64,000 nt of DNA from Nocardia terrae (GCF_009760405.1 NZ_WRPP01000011.1:186001-250000); one strand, 5' to 3'. Numbered from the stretch's first letter, positions 36,683 to 45,873 are shown. The notes: generated by a model not told the origin, from the letters alone. Numbers and translations: made by a program.

Positions 36683-37714
36683 GTGCGTGATCGTGGCCTG
36701 AGCGGCAAGAAGACATTGATTACCGGCGCGGCCAGCGGTATCGGCCGTGCCACGGCGCTGGCATCCGCCCGCAAGGGGGCGCGGCTGGTGCTCACCGACG
36801 TGAATGCCGACGGGCTGGACGCGACCGTCGAATCCATCCGTTCCGGCGGCGGCATCGTCGAGGTGGCCGAGGCCCTCGACATCAGCGACTACGACGCCGT
36901 CACCGCCTTCGCGGAGCGAGTGCACGAGCGGATCGGCTCGCTCGATGTGGTCATGAACGTCGCGGGCATCTCCACCTGGGGGACGGTGGAGAACCTCGAG
37001 CACCGGCACTGGAAGCGCCTGGTGGACGTGAATCTCATGGGGCCGATCCACGTCATCGAGAATTTCATCCCGCCCATGATCAAGGCGAAACGCGGTGGCG
37101 CGCTGGTGAATGTCTCCTCGGCGGCCGGTCTGCTGGCCTTCCCCTGGCATGCCGCCTACAGCGCGAGCAAGTTCGGTCTGCGCGGTGTTTCGGACGTGCT
37201 GCGCTTCGATCTGGAGCGCCACGACATCTCCGTGCACCTGGTGGTCCCGGGCGCGGTCGACACGCCGCTGGTGCAGACCGTGGACGTGGTCGGCGTGGAC
37301 CGTGACGATCCGCGAATCCAGGCTTGGATCAAGCGTTTCCGCCGCCACGCCAAGTCGCCGGATCAGGTGGCCGAATCCATTCTGCGCGGGGTGGAGAAGG
37401 GTACCTATCTCATCCACACCCAGTTCGACATCCGCTTCGGCTACTGGTGGTCGCGCAAGTGGGCCTGGCCCTACGAGTTCGTCATGCGCCGCGCGAACGA
37501 TCTGTTCACCACGTTCCTGCCGCGGGAGACGGTGGATTCCGGCCAAAAGCATGCCGGAATGACGGAAGCGGCTCTGGCCACGGAGGCAGCCGAGGTCGCG
37601 GCGACGGCCGAGGTTGCGGCGACGGCCGAGGTTGCGGAGACGGCCCGAGCCACGGAGACCGCCGGAGTCGCGAAGACGGCCGGAGTGACCGAGGCGGCGG
37701 GCGCGCCGGAATAG
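36683..37714 (+). CDS. Short-chain dehydrogenase with repeat-derived C-terminal tail
   Basis: The 343-residue protein begins at GTG 36683 after GAGGGATG. The SDR core is complete: TGAASGIG (15-22), NVAG in place of NNAG, Ser145/146, and YSASK with Tyr159 and Lys163. The fold ends near residue 283. From there the coding sequence runs into a copy of a dispersed palindromic repeat (residues about 284-295), then an Ala/Thr/Glu-rich tail of some 45 residues with three exact-length 6-residue repeats. The tail is absent from ordinary SDRs. The stop lies 7 bp from the convergent soxR stop. The substrate is unknown. Confidence 0.78.
   Translation: MRDRGLSGKKTLITGAASGIGRATALASARKGARLVLTDVNADGLDATVESIRSGGGIVEVAEALDISDYDAVTAFAERVHERIGSLDVVMNVAGISTWGTVENLEHRHWKRLVDVNLMGPIHVIENFIPPMIKAKRGGALVNVSSAAGLLAFPWHAAYSASKFGLRGVSDVLRFDLERHDISVHLVVPGAVDTPLVQTVDVVGVDRDDPRIQAWIKRFRRHAKSPDQVAESILRGVEKGTYLIHTQFDIRFGYWWSRKWAWPYEFVMRRANDLFTTFLPRETVDSGQKHAGMTEAALATEAAEVAATAEVAATAEVAETARATETAGVAKTAGVTEAAGAPE
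37533..37565 (+). repeat. Dispersed palindromic repeat, half element (copy A)
   Basis: This 33-bp unit begins TGGATTCCGGCC and ends CCGGAATGACGG. Its first 31 bases are an exact reverse complement of the left arm of copy C at 63711-63741, and close to the right arm of copy B at 49482-49514. It lies inside the SDR coding sequence. Confidence 0.85.
37592..37645 (+). repeat. Three 18-bp tandem repeats in SDR tail
   Basis: Units GAGGTCGCGGCGACGGCC, GAGGTTGCGGCGACGGCC and GAGGTTGCGGAGACGGCC follow one another without gap and code EVAATA-type hexapeptides. Diverged units continue to the stop. Confidence 0.85.
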
Positions 37715-37721
37715 CGGAGGC

Positions 37722-38225
37722 TCAGGAAGACTCGGGGGCGCAGACCCCCGGCTTCTTGCAGTTCTCGGCGGCGTGGGTGTCGAGCACGCGCGCGCCCGGT
37801 CCCTCGTCGCCGAGGTGGTCGTGGGCGTTGAAGATCTTGCACACGCCCAGTGACAGGCAGCCGCAGCCGATGCAGCCGGTCAGGTTGTCGCGCAGCCGGA
37901 TCAGCTGTTCGATGCGGTCGTCGAGGTCCTCGCGCCAGACGGTGGACAGGGTCTCCCAGTCCCGCCGGCTCGGGTTGCGGCCGTCGGGCAGGTTGTCCAG
38001 GGCGCGGCGGATCTCGGCCAGCGGTATGCCGACACGCTGTGAGATACGGATGAAGGCGACCCGGCGCAGGGTTTCCCGCGGATAGCGGCGTTGGTTGCCG
38101 CTGGTTCGGCGGGCTGTGATCAAGCCCTCACGTTCGTAGAAATGCAAGGCGGACACCGAAACTCCGGCCCGCTGGGCCAGCTGACCGGGGGTCAGTTCCT
38201 TGGCTTGCCACGACGCGGTTTGCAC
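37722..38225 (-). CDS. soxR: Redox-sensitive transcriptional activator SoxR
   Basis: The 167-residue protein has the MerR-type winged HTH at the N-terminus (LTPGQLAQRAGVSVSALHFYE), a coiled-coil dimer helix, and the SoxR [2Fe-2S] signature CIGCGCLSLGVC (C-x2-C-x-C-x5-C). In actinobacteria SoxR senses redox-active small molecules such as quinones and phenazines. The GTG start at 38225 directly follows a dyad that may be its own operator. It diverges from arcA. Confidence 0.88.
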   Translation of the reverse strand: MQTASWQAKELTPGQLAQRAGVSVSALHFYEREGLITARRTSGNQRRYPRETLRRVAFIRISQRVGIPLAEIRRALDNLPDGRNPSRRDWETLSTVWREDLDDRIEQLIRLRDNLTGCIGCGCLSLGVCKIFNAHDHLGDEGPGARVLDTHAAENCKKPGVCAPESS

Positions 38226-38245
38226 ACCTGAACATTACTCCAGGT
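38226..38245. promoter_or_regulatory. Candidate SoxR operator
   Basis: ACCTG and CAGGT arms are spaced by 10 bases in the 75-bp gap between soxR and arcA. The dyad touches the soxR start. The match to a SoxR site is only partial. Confidence 0.35.
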
Positions 38246-38300
38246 TTTTCGCCGGTGCGAATTGCATGCCATCCGTGCCGAAGGGAACTACCGTCGTGTC

Positions 38301-39530
38301 ATGGGAACAAAGGCCGCACCCACGGCGCGACCGTTTTCCGTGACCTCGGAGGTCGGCGCGCTGCGCACGGTGCTGTTGCACCGGCCGGGCGACGAGCTGC
38401 GCCGGCTCACCCCGCGCAACAACGATCAGCTGCTGTTCGACGCCATCCCCTGGGTCGAGCGCGCGCAGCAGGAGCACGATGCCTTCGCCGGGGTGTTGCG
38501 CGGGCGCGGGGTCGAGGTGTTGCTGCTCGCCGATGTGCTGACCGAGACCCTCCAGGCCAGCGGAGCCGCGCGCATTCAGGGCATTTCGGGCGCGGTGGAC
38601 GCGCGGCGGCTCGGGCACGTGCTCGCCGACGAGCTGGCCGCTCATCTGCGCGGGGTGCCCGCCCCGGAGCTGGCGCAGATCCTCATGTCCGGCATGACAT
38701 TCGACGAACTGCCCTTCGGCCCCGACGCCACCTCGCTGGTGCGGCGCATGCACCACGGGCACGACTTCGTCATCGACCCGCTGCCGAATCTGCTGTTCAC
38801 CCGCGATTCCTCGTTCTGGGTCGGGCCACGGGTGGCCATCACCTCGCTCGCGCTGCCGGCGCGGGCGCGTGAAACCTCGCTCACCGACCTGATTTACGCC
38901 TTCCACCCGCGCTTCCTGGGCGTTCGGCGGGCCTACGAATCGCACCAGGCGCCGATCGAGGGCGGCGACGTGCTGCTGCTCGCGCCCGGTGTGGTGGCGG
39001 TCGGGGTGGGGGAGCGCACCACGGCCGCGGGCGCGGAAGCCTTGGCGCGCAGTCTCTTCGAGGACGATCTGGCCCACACCGTGCTCGTCGTGCCGATCGA
39101 GCAGACCCGTGCGACCATGCATCTCGACACCGTCTGCACCATGGTGGACGTCGACGCGGTGGTCATGTACCCGGCCATCCAGGATGAACTGTGCGCCTTC
39201 ACCATTCGCAAGGAGGAGGGTCACGGGGTGAGCATCTCCGGCCCCGATCCCTTCCTGCGGGTGGCCGCGGAGGCCATGGGCATCGGCAAGCTGCGCGTGG
39301 TCGACACCGGTCTGGACGGCGTCACCGCCGAGCGGGAGCAGTGGGACGACGGCAACAACACCCTCGCCCTGGCCCCCGGTGTGGTGGTCGCCTACGAACG
39401 CAATGAGAACACCAATGCGCGGCTCGAAGACGCCGGAATCGAGGTGCTGCGCATCCCCGGCTCCGAGTTGGGTTCCGGCCGTGGCGGTCCGCGCTGCCTG
39501 TCCTGCCCGCTGTCGCGTGACGAGGTGTGA
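38301..39530 (+). CDS. arcA: Arginine deiminase
   Basis: The 409-residue protein starts at MGTKAAPT, with TACCGT six bases upstream of the ATG (leaderless). Motifs of arginine deiminase are present: FTRDSSFWVG, the catalytic histidine in HLDTVCTMVD, and the C-terminal nucleophile in GPRCLSCPLSR. It converts arginine to citrulline and ammonia. The order arcA-pmt-rsmI matches M. tuberculosis Rv1001-Rv1002c-Rv1003, with a GntR gene added here. Confidence 0.92.
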   Translation: MGTKAAPTARPFSVTSEVGALRTVLLHRPGDELRRLTPRNNDQLLFDAIPWVERAQQEHDAFAGVLRGRGVEVLLLADVLTETLQASGAARIQGISGAVDARRLGHVLADELAAHLRGVPAPELAQILMSGMTFDELPFGPDATSLVRRMHHGHDFVIDPLPNLLFTRDSSFWVGPRVAITSLALPARARETSLTDLIYAFHPRFLGVRRAYESHQAPIEGGDVLLLAPGVVAVGVGERTTAAGAEALARSLFEDDLAHTVLVVPIEQTRATMHLDTVCTMVDVDAVVMYPAIQDELCAFTIRKEEGHGVSISGPDPFLRVAAEAMGIGKLRVVDTGLDGVTAEREQWDDGNNTLALAPGVVVAYERNENTNARLEDAGIEVLRIPGSELGSGRGGPRCLSCPLSRDEV

Positions 39531-39537
39531 TGAAGCC

Positions 39538-39912
39538 ATGCTGGACATCCCGGTCGACCACCACTCGACGGTCCCGCCCTACGAGCAGCTGCGCCAGGGC
39601 ATCATCGCCCGGGTGCGCTCCGGCGAGCTGGCCGCCGGGACCAAGATCCCCACGGTCCGGGCCTTGGCGGCGACGCTGAAGCTGGCCCCGAACACGGTGG
39701 CGCGCGCCTACCGCGAGCTGGAGCAGGACGGTGTGCTCGAAACCCGCGGGCGGCTGGGCTCTTTCATCGCCTCCTCCGGCGATCCGACCCGGGACCTGGC
39801 CGGCCGCGCGGCGACCGAGTACGTCGCGGTGATCAGGCGGCTGGGCCTCGACGACGACGCCGCGGTGCGTTACCTGCACGCGGCGCTCGGTGAGGCGCAC
39901 ACCCCGCTGTGA
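39538..39912 (+). CDS. GntR-family regulator, YtrA type
   Basis: The 124-residue protein has a GntR winged HTH (YEQLRQGIIARVRSGELAAG, then TVRALAATLKLAPNTVARAYRELEQDG) and only a short C-terminal extension, as in the YtrA group. It starts 7 bp after the arcA stop and probably shares its mRNA. The effector is unknown. Confidence 0.8.
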   Translation: MLDIPVDHHSTVPPYEQLRQGIIARVRSGELAAGTKIPTVRALAATLKLAPNTVARAYRELEQDGVLETRGRLGSFIASSGDPTRDLAGRAATEYVAVIRRLGLDDDAAVRYLHAALGEAHTPL

Positions 39913-39924
39913 GCGTCGCCGGTC

Positions 39925-41532
39925 CTATCGCCAGCTGGGCAGCCACAGGTGGTCGTGCCAGCTGCCCTGGGTGATGGGCATGCCCGTCAGGATCGGCCAC
40001 AGCCAAATGAAATTGGCGATGACCAGGGCCAGGTAGAGGCAGACCAGCAAGAGCCCCAAGCCTTGTCGCTCGCTCCGCGGCAGGAAGCTCTGCCAGCCCG
40101 GCGCTCCCGACAGGCGTCGGCCGCTGGGTGGTGCGTGGCCGAGGATGTCGCCCAGGGCCAGGGCCACGCCCATGGCCAGGAACGGCGCGAGCGGCACCGC
40201 GTAGAAGAAGTACATCTGCCGGTCCAGGTCCAGGAACCAGGGCAGGATGCCCGCGAGATAGCCGACCAGCACGGCGGCGTAGCGCCAATCGCGGCGGACC
40301 GCGCTGCGCCAGATGGCCCAGACGAGCATGGGGAAGCAGACCCACCACAGTGCCGGGGTGCCGATCGCCATGACGGCCTTCACACAGTTGGGCTGGCCGC
40401 ATTCGGTGATATTGGAGTCGGCGTAGTAATAGAGCATCGGCCGCAGGCCCATGAACCAGGTCCACGGTTTGGATTCCCACGGATGGTGATTGCCCGCGGA
40501 GTTGGTGAGCCCCTCGTGGAAGGTGAGCACCTCGCCGCCGTAGTACCAGAGCCCGCGCAACGCGCTCGGCACCCAGGAGAAGTCGCCGCCGCGCCCGACC
40601 CGTACGCCGACGGCGTAGCGGTCGTAGCTGGTCTCGCTGGCGAACCAGCCCCAGAAGGAGGCCAGGTAGACCAGGACGGGGATGACGCACATCGCGTAGA
40701 CGGTCGGCCCGAGATCGCGGACCGCGGTGCCGGCCCAGGGCCGTCGTACCCGGTAGCCGCGTCGCGCCGAGAGGTCGAAGGCCAGCGACAGCGCGGTGAA
40801 CGCGATGATCCAGTACGCGCCCGACCATTTGGTGCCGCAGGCCAGCCCGAGCAGGATGCCCGCCCCGAACCGCCACCAGCGCACCCCGAATCGGGGCCCG
40901 TATTCGCTGTCGTCGATCCGGCCCTCGGCCGCGACCAGTGCGATGCGCGCCCGGATGTCGTCGCGGTCGACCACCAGACAGCCGAAGGCCGCGACCACGA
41001 ACAGGGCCTGGAAGATGTCGAGCATGCCGATGCGCGAGGACACGAAGGTGAGCCCGTCGCAGATCAGCAGGATGCCCGCGAACGCGCCGATCAGGGTGGA
41101 ACGGGTCATCCGGCGCACGATGCGGATGGTCAGCAGCACGATCAGCGTTCCGGAGACCGCGGCGGTGAATCGCCATCCCCAGGGCGAATACCCGAAGATC
41201 GCCTCGCCGATGGCGATCATCTGTTTGCCGACCGGCGGATGCACCACCAGCCCGTATCCCGGGTTGTCCTCCACCCCGCCGCCGGTGAGCACCTGCCAAC
41301 CCTGTGGCGCGTAATGCTTCTCGTCGAAGACGGGCGTGTGCAGATCGGTGGGATAGTTCAGGAACAGGAACCGGGTGATGGCGGTGATGGTCGTCAGGAA
41401 CGCCGTGACCACCCACCCCCGAGCCCAATCCGTGGGCCCGAAATCGGGTGAGGGCATCAGCGGAGCCGGACTCGACAGCGCCGCCGTCTCCGCCCCCGCC
41501 GCTGCCGGTCGCACGTCGGTCACCTGGGTCAC
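39925..41532 (-). CDS. pmt: Protein O-mannosyltransferase
   Basis: The 535-residue membrane protein is a GT39-type dolichyl-phosphate-mannose--protein mannosyltransferase homologue. It has about ten hydrophobic segments, the catalytic acidic pair in VFDEKHYAPQ in the first extracytoplasmic loop, and conserved GLTNSAGNHHPWESKPWTW and LRPMLYYY. It transfers mannose from polyprenyl phosphate to Thr/Ser of secreted proteins; the Thr-rich cutinase tail at 257-1918 is a conceivable target. GTG 41532 is chosen because TACGAT (41540-41545) lies 7 bases upstream. It diverges from rsmI. Confidence 0.85.
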   Translation of the reverse strand: MTQVTDVRPAAAGAETAALSSPAPLMPSPDFGPTDWARGWVVTAFLTTITAITRFLFLNYPTDLHTPVFDEKHYAPQGWQVLTGGGVEDNPGYGLVVHPPVGKQMIAIGEAIFGYSPWGWRFTAAVSGTLIVLLTIRIVRRMTRSTLIGAFAGILLICDGLTFVSSRIGMLDIFQALFVVAAFGCLVVDRDDIRARIALVAAEGRIDDSEYGPRFGVRWWRFGAGILLGLACGTKWSGAYWIIAFTALSLAFDLSARRGYRVRRPWAGTAVRDLGPTVYAMCVIPVLVYLASFWGWFASETSYDRYAVGVRVGRGGDFSWVPSALRGLWYYGGEVLTFHEGLTNSAGNHHPWESKPWTWFMGLRPMLYYYADSNITECGQPNCVKAVMAIGTPALWWVCFPMLVWAIWRSAVRRDWRYAAVLVGYLAGILPWFLDLDRQMYFFYAVPLAPFLAMGVALALGDILGHAPPSGRRLSGAPGWQSFLPRSERQGLGLLLVCLYLALVIANFIWLWPILTGMPITQGSWHDHLWLPSWR

Positions 41533-41898
41533 GCGTCCGATCGTAAGCGGTAGCTCGCCCAGAGTCCCGCCTCGCGTACCCGCCCGCTCCCGCCGCCGCC
41601 GCTCGGGCCCGCCCGCCGCCCGGCCCGGTGGCCCGGATCCCGCGTGCCGCGGCTGCGCTGACTCGGAGCCGATATCGTTGGGCCGCTCGCGGTCGCGCAA
41701 CTCCGATTCCCGGGTCGGCCGAGGCGACGGGGACTGCCGCGGTGATGGCATGGTTCGCGCGGACCCGTGGACTCGGACCGGTAAGGCGGCGCCGCGCAGA
41801 GCTCGGCCGAGTAGCGCACGCGGATGCTGTGGCGGGTGGGCCGTGCCCGCGTGGATAGAGTCGGGGGCGACGTGGATGCCCGAGGACGAGGAGCGAAT
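41533..41898. promoter_or_regulatory. Divergent promoter region of pmt and rsmI
   Basis: This 366-bp gap holds a TACGAT -10 for pmt on the minus strand (41540-41545) and a TAGAGT -10 for rsmI (41856-41861). The GAGGACGAGGAG ribosome site lies upstream of the rsmI GTG. The middle (about 41560-41680) is extremely GC-rich; no gene is supported there. Confidence 0.5.
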
Positions 41899-42753
41899 GT
41901 GAGCGCGGAGCCGAGTTCCGGCGGCCGGCTGGTACTGGCCGCCACGCCCATGGGGGACATCGGTGACGCTTCGCGGCGGTTGCGGGACGCGCTCGCGACG
42001 GCGGATGTGGTGGCGGCCGAGGACACGCGGCGGACCAAGTCACTCGCCAAGGCGCTCGAGGTGGAGATCAGCGGGCGGGTGGTGAGTTTCTACGACCATG
42101 TGGAGACCGCGCGGATTCCGATGCTGCTCGAGGAGATCCGGTCCGGGCGGACGGTGCTGCTGGTGACCGACGCCGGGATGCCGTCGGTGAGCGATCCGGG
42201 GTACCGGATGGTGGCGGCCTGTGTGGAGGCGGACCTGCCGATCACCTGCCTGCCGGGGCCGTCGGCGGTGACCACCGCGCTGGCGCTGTCGGGTCTGCCG
42301 GTGGAGCGGTTCTGTTTCGACGGGTTCGCGCCCCGCAAATCGGGGCAGCGCAAGGAGTGGCTGCGCACGCTGACCTCCGAACCGCGCGCGGTCGCGTTCT
42401 TCGAGGCTCCGCACCGGCTCGCCGACTGCCTGGCCGACGCCGTCGAGGTGCTGGGCGCGGATCGCCGCGCCGCGGTCTGCCGCGAGCTGACCAAGACCTA
42501 CGAGCAGGTGGTGCGCGGCAGCCTGGGCGAGCTGGCCGCCTGGGCGGTCGACGGGGCGCGCGGCGAGATCACCGTGGTTCTCGAGGGCGCGCAACCGGTT
42601 TCGGCCGAGCCCGCCGATCTGGTCGGGCAGGTGGAGGCGTTGATCGAGTCGGGATTGCGACTCAAGGACGCCTGCGCGGAGGTCTCCGCGGCCACCGGGG
42701 CCTCCCGTCGTGAGCTCTACGACGCGGTGCTGGCCGCGCGATCGGCCGACTAG
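41899..42753 (+). CDS. rsmI: 16S rRNA (cytidine1402-2'-O)-methyltransferase
   Basis: The 284-residue protein is a tetrapyrrole-methylase-fold enzyme with LVLAATPMGDIGDASRR at the N-terminus, AAEDTRRTKSL, the signature TDAGMPSVSDPGYR, and LPGPSAVTTALALSGLP. It methylates the 2'-OH of C1402 in 16S rRNA using SAM. GTG 41899 is preferred because the overlapping ATG is followed by a stop. It is the last core gene before the accessory block. Confidence 0.92.
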   Translation: MSAEPSSGGRLVLAATPMGDIGDASRRLRDALATADVVAAEDTRRTKSLAKALEVEISGRVVSFYDHVETARIPMLLEEIRSGRTVLLVTDAGMPSVSDPGYRMVAACVEADLPITCLPGPSAVTTALALSGLPVERFCFDGFAPRKSGQRKEWLRTLTSEPRAVAFFEAPHRLADCLADAVEVLGADRRAAVCRELTKTYEQVVRGSLGELAAWAVDGARGEITVVLEGAQPVSAEPADLVGQVEALIESGLRLKDACAEVSAATGASRRELYDAVLAARSAD

Positions 42754-42783
42754 CGCGGCGGCGCGCTGTTAGAGTCGCCGATC

Positions 42784-44022
42784 ATGGGGTACGAGAACAC
42801 TGTCGCGGCAAGCGAATTGGCTATCGCGCCGTTCGAGCTGACCGCGGATTTCTATCAGCGTCCCCACCTGGCCTATGACGAGTTGCGTGGGCGCGGCCCG
42901 GCGCATTTCGTGCGCTTCCCCGACGGTGGAACCGGCTGGCTGGTCACCGATTACGAGGCGGCCAAGGCCGCGTTTCTGGATCCGGCCATCAGCAAGGAGC
43001 TCAAATCCGAGGGCGCGCGGGCCGCGCTGGCCGGAGACGGCGGGCAGACGGCCGGGGCCATGTTCGGCGACATGATGCTGTTCTACGACCCGCCGGAGCA
43101 CACCCGCCTGCGCACCCTGGTGAATCGGGCCTTCAGCAGCCGGGCCGTGCGCGAGCTGGCCCCGCGCATCTCCGACATCGCCGATGCCCTGCTCGCCGAC
43201 CTGGCGGCGGACGCGGCGGCCGAGCAGGATCTGTTGGACCGCTACGCTTTTCCGCTGCCCATCCTGGTCATCTGTGAACTGCTCGGCGTGCCGGCCGGTG
43301 AACGCGACAATGTCCGAGCCTGGTCGACCACCCTCGTCTCCGAGGGTGAGTCCGCCGAGGCGCGGGGCGCGGCGGTGGGCATGTTCCTCGCCTATGTCGA
43401 TCAGCTGATCCGCGCGAAGAGTGCCGCGCCGGCCGATGATCTGCTGTCCGAACTCATCTCGGTCAGCGAGGACGGTGACAAGCTCTCCCATCGCGAACTG
43501 ATCAGCATGGTGTTCCTGCTGTTGATCGCCGGGTTCGAGACCACCGTCAACCTGATCTCCAACGCGGCCGCGATCCTGATGTCCGACAACGCGGTTCGCG
43601 CCGCGCTCGTCCAGGATCCGGATCGAATGGCGGATTTCGTGGAGGAGGTGCTGCGCTTCGAGTCCCCGGCCAGCGAGGGCACTTTCCGCTATACGACGGT
43701 TCCGGTCACCCTCGGCGGTGTCGAAATCCCTGCGGGCCAGCGCATTCTGATATCGATGGCCGCCGCCGACCGTGACCCGGCCCGATTCCCGGACCCGCAT
43801 ACGATCGACCTGGATCGCGCCGACAAGAGCCACCTCGCCTTCGGGTACGGCGTGCACCGCTGTGTGGGTGCGCCCCTGGCGCGGATGGAGGGCGGGATCG
43901 CGCTCACCCGGCTGCTGGCGGCCTATCCGGATCTGGAATTGGCCGCCAACGCCGAATTGACCTGGCGCAAGAGCCTTATCGTGCGCGGCTTGACCGGCCT
44001 GCCGGTGCGACTTCGACCGTGA
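42784..44022 (+). CDS. Cytochrome P450
   Basis: The 412-residue bacterial class I P450 has the I-helix oxygen motif AGFETT, the ExxR pair in EEVLRFESP, and the heme loop FGYGVHRCVGAPLAR with heme ligand Cys360. It needs separate redox partners, which are not encoded nearby. TAGAGT 8 bases before the ATG suggests a leaderless mRNA. The length and lack of a fusion domain are typical; the substrate is unknown. It may or may not belong to the beta-lactone cluster further on. Confidence 0.88.
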   Translation: MGYENTVAASELAIAPFELTADFYQRPHLAYDELRGRGPAHFVRFPDGGTGWLVTDYEAAKAAFLDPAISKELKSEGARAALAGDGGQTAGAMFGDMMLFYDPPEHTRLRTLVNRAFSSRAVRELAPRISDIADALLADLAADAAAEQDLLDRYAFPLPILVICELLGVPAGERDNVRAWSTTLVSEGESAEARGAAVGMFLAYVDQLIRAKSAAPADDLLSELISVSEDGDKLSHRELISMVFLLLIAGFETTVNLISNAAAILMSDNAVRAALVQDPDRMADFVEEVLRFESPASEGTFRYTTVPVTLGGVEIPAGQRILISMAAADRDPARFPDPHTIDLDRADKSHLAFGYGVHRCVGAPLARMEGGIALTRLLAAYPDLELAANAELTWRKSLIVRGLTGLPVRLRP

Positions 44023-44031
44023 CGCCGGACT

Positions 44032-45189
44032 TCACGCTGTGAGCGGGGCCGGCTTCTGGAGGAACTCGCCGACCTGTTGAACGGCGTCGGCCGCCTCCGG
44101 ATGGAACGACCAGTAGATCTGGAAGGCGTGTCCGTCGACCCCGAAAATGTCGTGGCGGACCGTGTTTCCGGCCGCGGCGAGCCGGGCGACGAGCACATCG
44201 GTATTGCGGCCCAGCCCGTCGAACTCCCCGGATTGCACCAGGGTCGGCGGCAGTCCGCTCAGATCCGCGCACAGCGGGTTGGCCTCCGGGTCGCTCGCCG
44301 AGCGCCCGGCCAGATAGGCGTTCTGGAACCGCATGTGCTGCTCCACATCCGCGGGCGGATCGTCCTCGGGGGCGTAGAAGTCGACCGCGGGACAGAGCAG
44401 GACGGTCGCGCGCGGCAGCGGCAGGCCGTCGTCGCGGGCCCGGACCAGGACCGACAGCAGCAGCATCGCTCCGGTCGAATCACCCACCAGCGCAATCTGT
44501 TCCGGCTCGGTGTCGGTGTTGAGCAGCCAGCGGTACGCGGTCACCACATCGTCGCGGGCGGCCGGAAACGGATGCTCGGGCGCGAGGCGGTACTCCGGGA
44601 CCAGCACCCGGGCCCGCCCGGCCTGCGCGACGGCTCCCGCCATGCCGCGGTAGCCGTAGGCCGAGCCCATCATGAAGCCGCCGCCGTGCGCGTAGACCAC
44701 CGTCGTGTCGAAGTCCTCGGCGGGAACGAGCTGAATTCCCGGCACGCCGCCGGCGTTCACCGGTTCCAGCCGGATGCCCTCGGGCATCGGGAACTCCGCG
44801 TGCATGAGTTCGAAGGCCGACCGCATGGGCGCGAGCTCGCCGTTGAAGGTCTCCTCGACCGGACTCCACAGCTGGCCCATGCGGGCCGAGAGGGCCCCGC
44901 CCGCCGACCTGGCCGCCGTCAGGGCCGCGTCGAGGTCGGTGAGCACGTCACGGGTCCGATCCAGCAGTGCCGCGCCCGCGGGGGTGAGGCTCACGCTGCG
45001 AGTATTGCGGTGGAAGAGATCGCAGCCCACCAGCTTCTCCAGGCCCCGCACGGTCCGGCTGAGGGCGGGCTGGGTGACGTACAGCCGCTGCGCCGCGCGG
45101 CCGAAGTTCAGTTCCTCGGCGACCGCGACGAAGGCGCGCAGGTGCCGGAGTTCCACGCCCTCGGGGGTCTGAGGTAGCGGCTCGACCAT
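44032..45189 (-). CDS. LysR-type HTH fused to HSL-family alpha/beta-hydrolase
   Basis: The 385-residue protein joins a LysR winged HTH and linker helix (about 10-95: ELRHLRAFVAVAEELNFGRA, RLYVTQPALSRTVRGLEKLV, RSVSLTPAGAALL) to a complete hormone-sensitive-lipase-type hydrolase in place of the usual effector domain. The hydrolase has the oxyanion motif HGGG (168-171), GDSTG with Ser238, and probable Asp324 and His354. Start 45189 is chosen; 45231 adds 14 residues. Both halves look intact, with no frameshift. A regulator that binds or hydrolyses an ester is one reading; a recent gene fusion is another. It diverges from a DHFR-like operon. Confidence 0.78.
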   Translation of the reverse strand: MVEPLPQTPEGVELRHLRAFVAVAEELNFGRAAQRLYVTQPALSRTVRGLEKLVGCDLFHRNTRSVSLTPAGAALLDRTRDVLTDLDAALTAARSAGGALSARMGQLWSPVEETFNGELAPMRSAFELMHAEFPMPEGIRLEPVNAGGVPGIQLVPAEDFDTTVVYAHGGGFMMGSAYGYRGMAGAVAQAGRARVLVPEYRLAPEHPFPAARDDVVTAYRWLLNTDTEPEQIALVGDSTGAMLLLSVLVRARDDGLPLPRATVLLCPAVDFYAPEDDPPADVEQHMRFQNAYLAGRSASDPEANPLCADLSGLPPTLVQSGEFDGLGRNTDVLVARLAAAGNTVRHDIFGVDGHAFQIYWSFHPEAADAVQQVGEFLQKPAPLTA

Positions 45190-45288
45190 GCGCCCGAGTA
45201 TGCCCGCCGGGGATTCATTCCGCAGCGGCATCGCTGTCTTGCTGACCCGGCAATTCCCTGGGCTTTCCGAAACTGCGACCGTGGACGC

Positions 45289-45873
45289 ATGGGAAAAATC
45301 ATTGCAGGGCAGTATCTTTCACTCGACGGCGTGACCGAGAGCGGCTGGACCGGGCTGAGCCCGGCGATCTCGCCGATGGACCCGCTCACCGCGCCGTATT
45401 TCAACGATTCGCAGGTGCAGCAGGCGGTGGGCGAGCTGATGGCGGGCAACGACGCCATGCTGCTGGGTCGCACCACCTACGAGAACCTGAAGGGCTTCTT
45501 CACCAGCCAGTCCGGCCCGTACTTCGACGCCGTGAACGCCATGCCCAAGTACGTGGTCTCCACGACCCTCGAGTCCTCGGACTGGAACAACACCACGGTC
45601 TTGCGGGACAACCTGGTCAAGGAGATCGGCGCGCTCAAGGAGCGGCATCAGCAGATCGGCATCGGCGGCAGCGGCACCCTGGTGCGCTGGCTGATCGCCG
45701 AGAACCTGCTCGACGAACTGCAGCTGCTGTTCTTCCCGATGATTCTGGGCGGTCCCGGCGCGCGGTTCTTCACCCTCGATCAAGCGCCCGCCACCTTCAC
45801 CCTCACCGACTGCCGTCCCCTGGACTGCGGAGTGGTGGTGCTGACCTACACCCGGCAGGACGCGCGAGCATGA
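45289..45873 (+). CDS. RibD C-terminal/DHFR-like reductase, first copy
   Basis: The 194-residue protein is of the dihydrofolate reductase-like (RibD C-terminal) family: IIAGQYLSLDGVTESG, NDAMLLGRTTYENLKGF, PKYVVSTTLES, and IGIGGSGTLVRWLIAENLLDEL near the end. Members are small NADPH-dependent reductases of mostly unknown substrate. It is the first of three coupled genes and diverges from the LysR-hydrolase fusion, which probably regulates it. Confidence 0.78.
   Translation: MGKIIAGQYLSLDGVTESGWTGLSPAISPMDPLTAPYFNDSQVQQAVGELMAGNDAMLLGRTTYENLKGFFTSQSGPYFDAVNAMPKYVVSTTLESSDWNNTTVLRDNLVKEIGALKERHQQIGIGGSGTLVRWLIAENLLDELQLLFFPMILGGPGARFFTLDQAPATFTLTDCRPLDCGVVVLTYTRQDARA

Noticed and set aside
39379..39537. 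Upstream extension of the GntR gene
   Set aside because: It lies wholly within arcA and would add 53 residues before a typical short GntR start.
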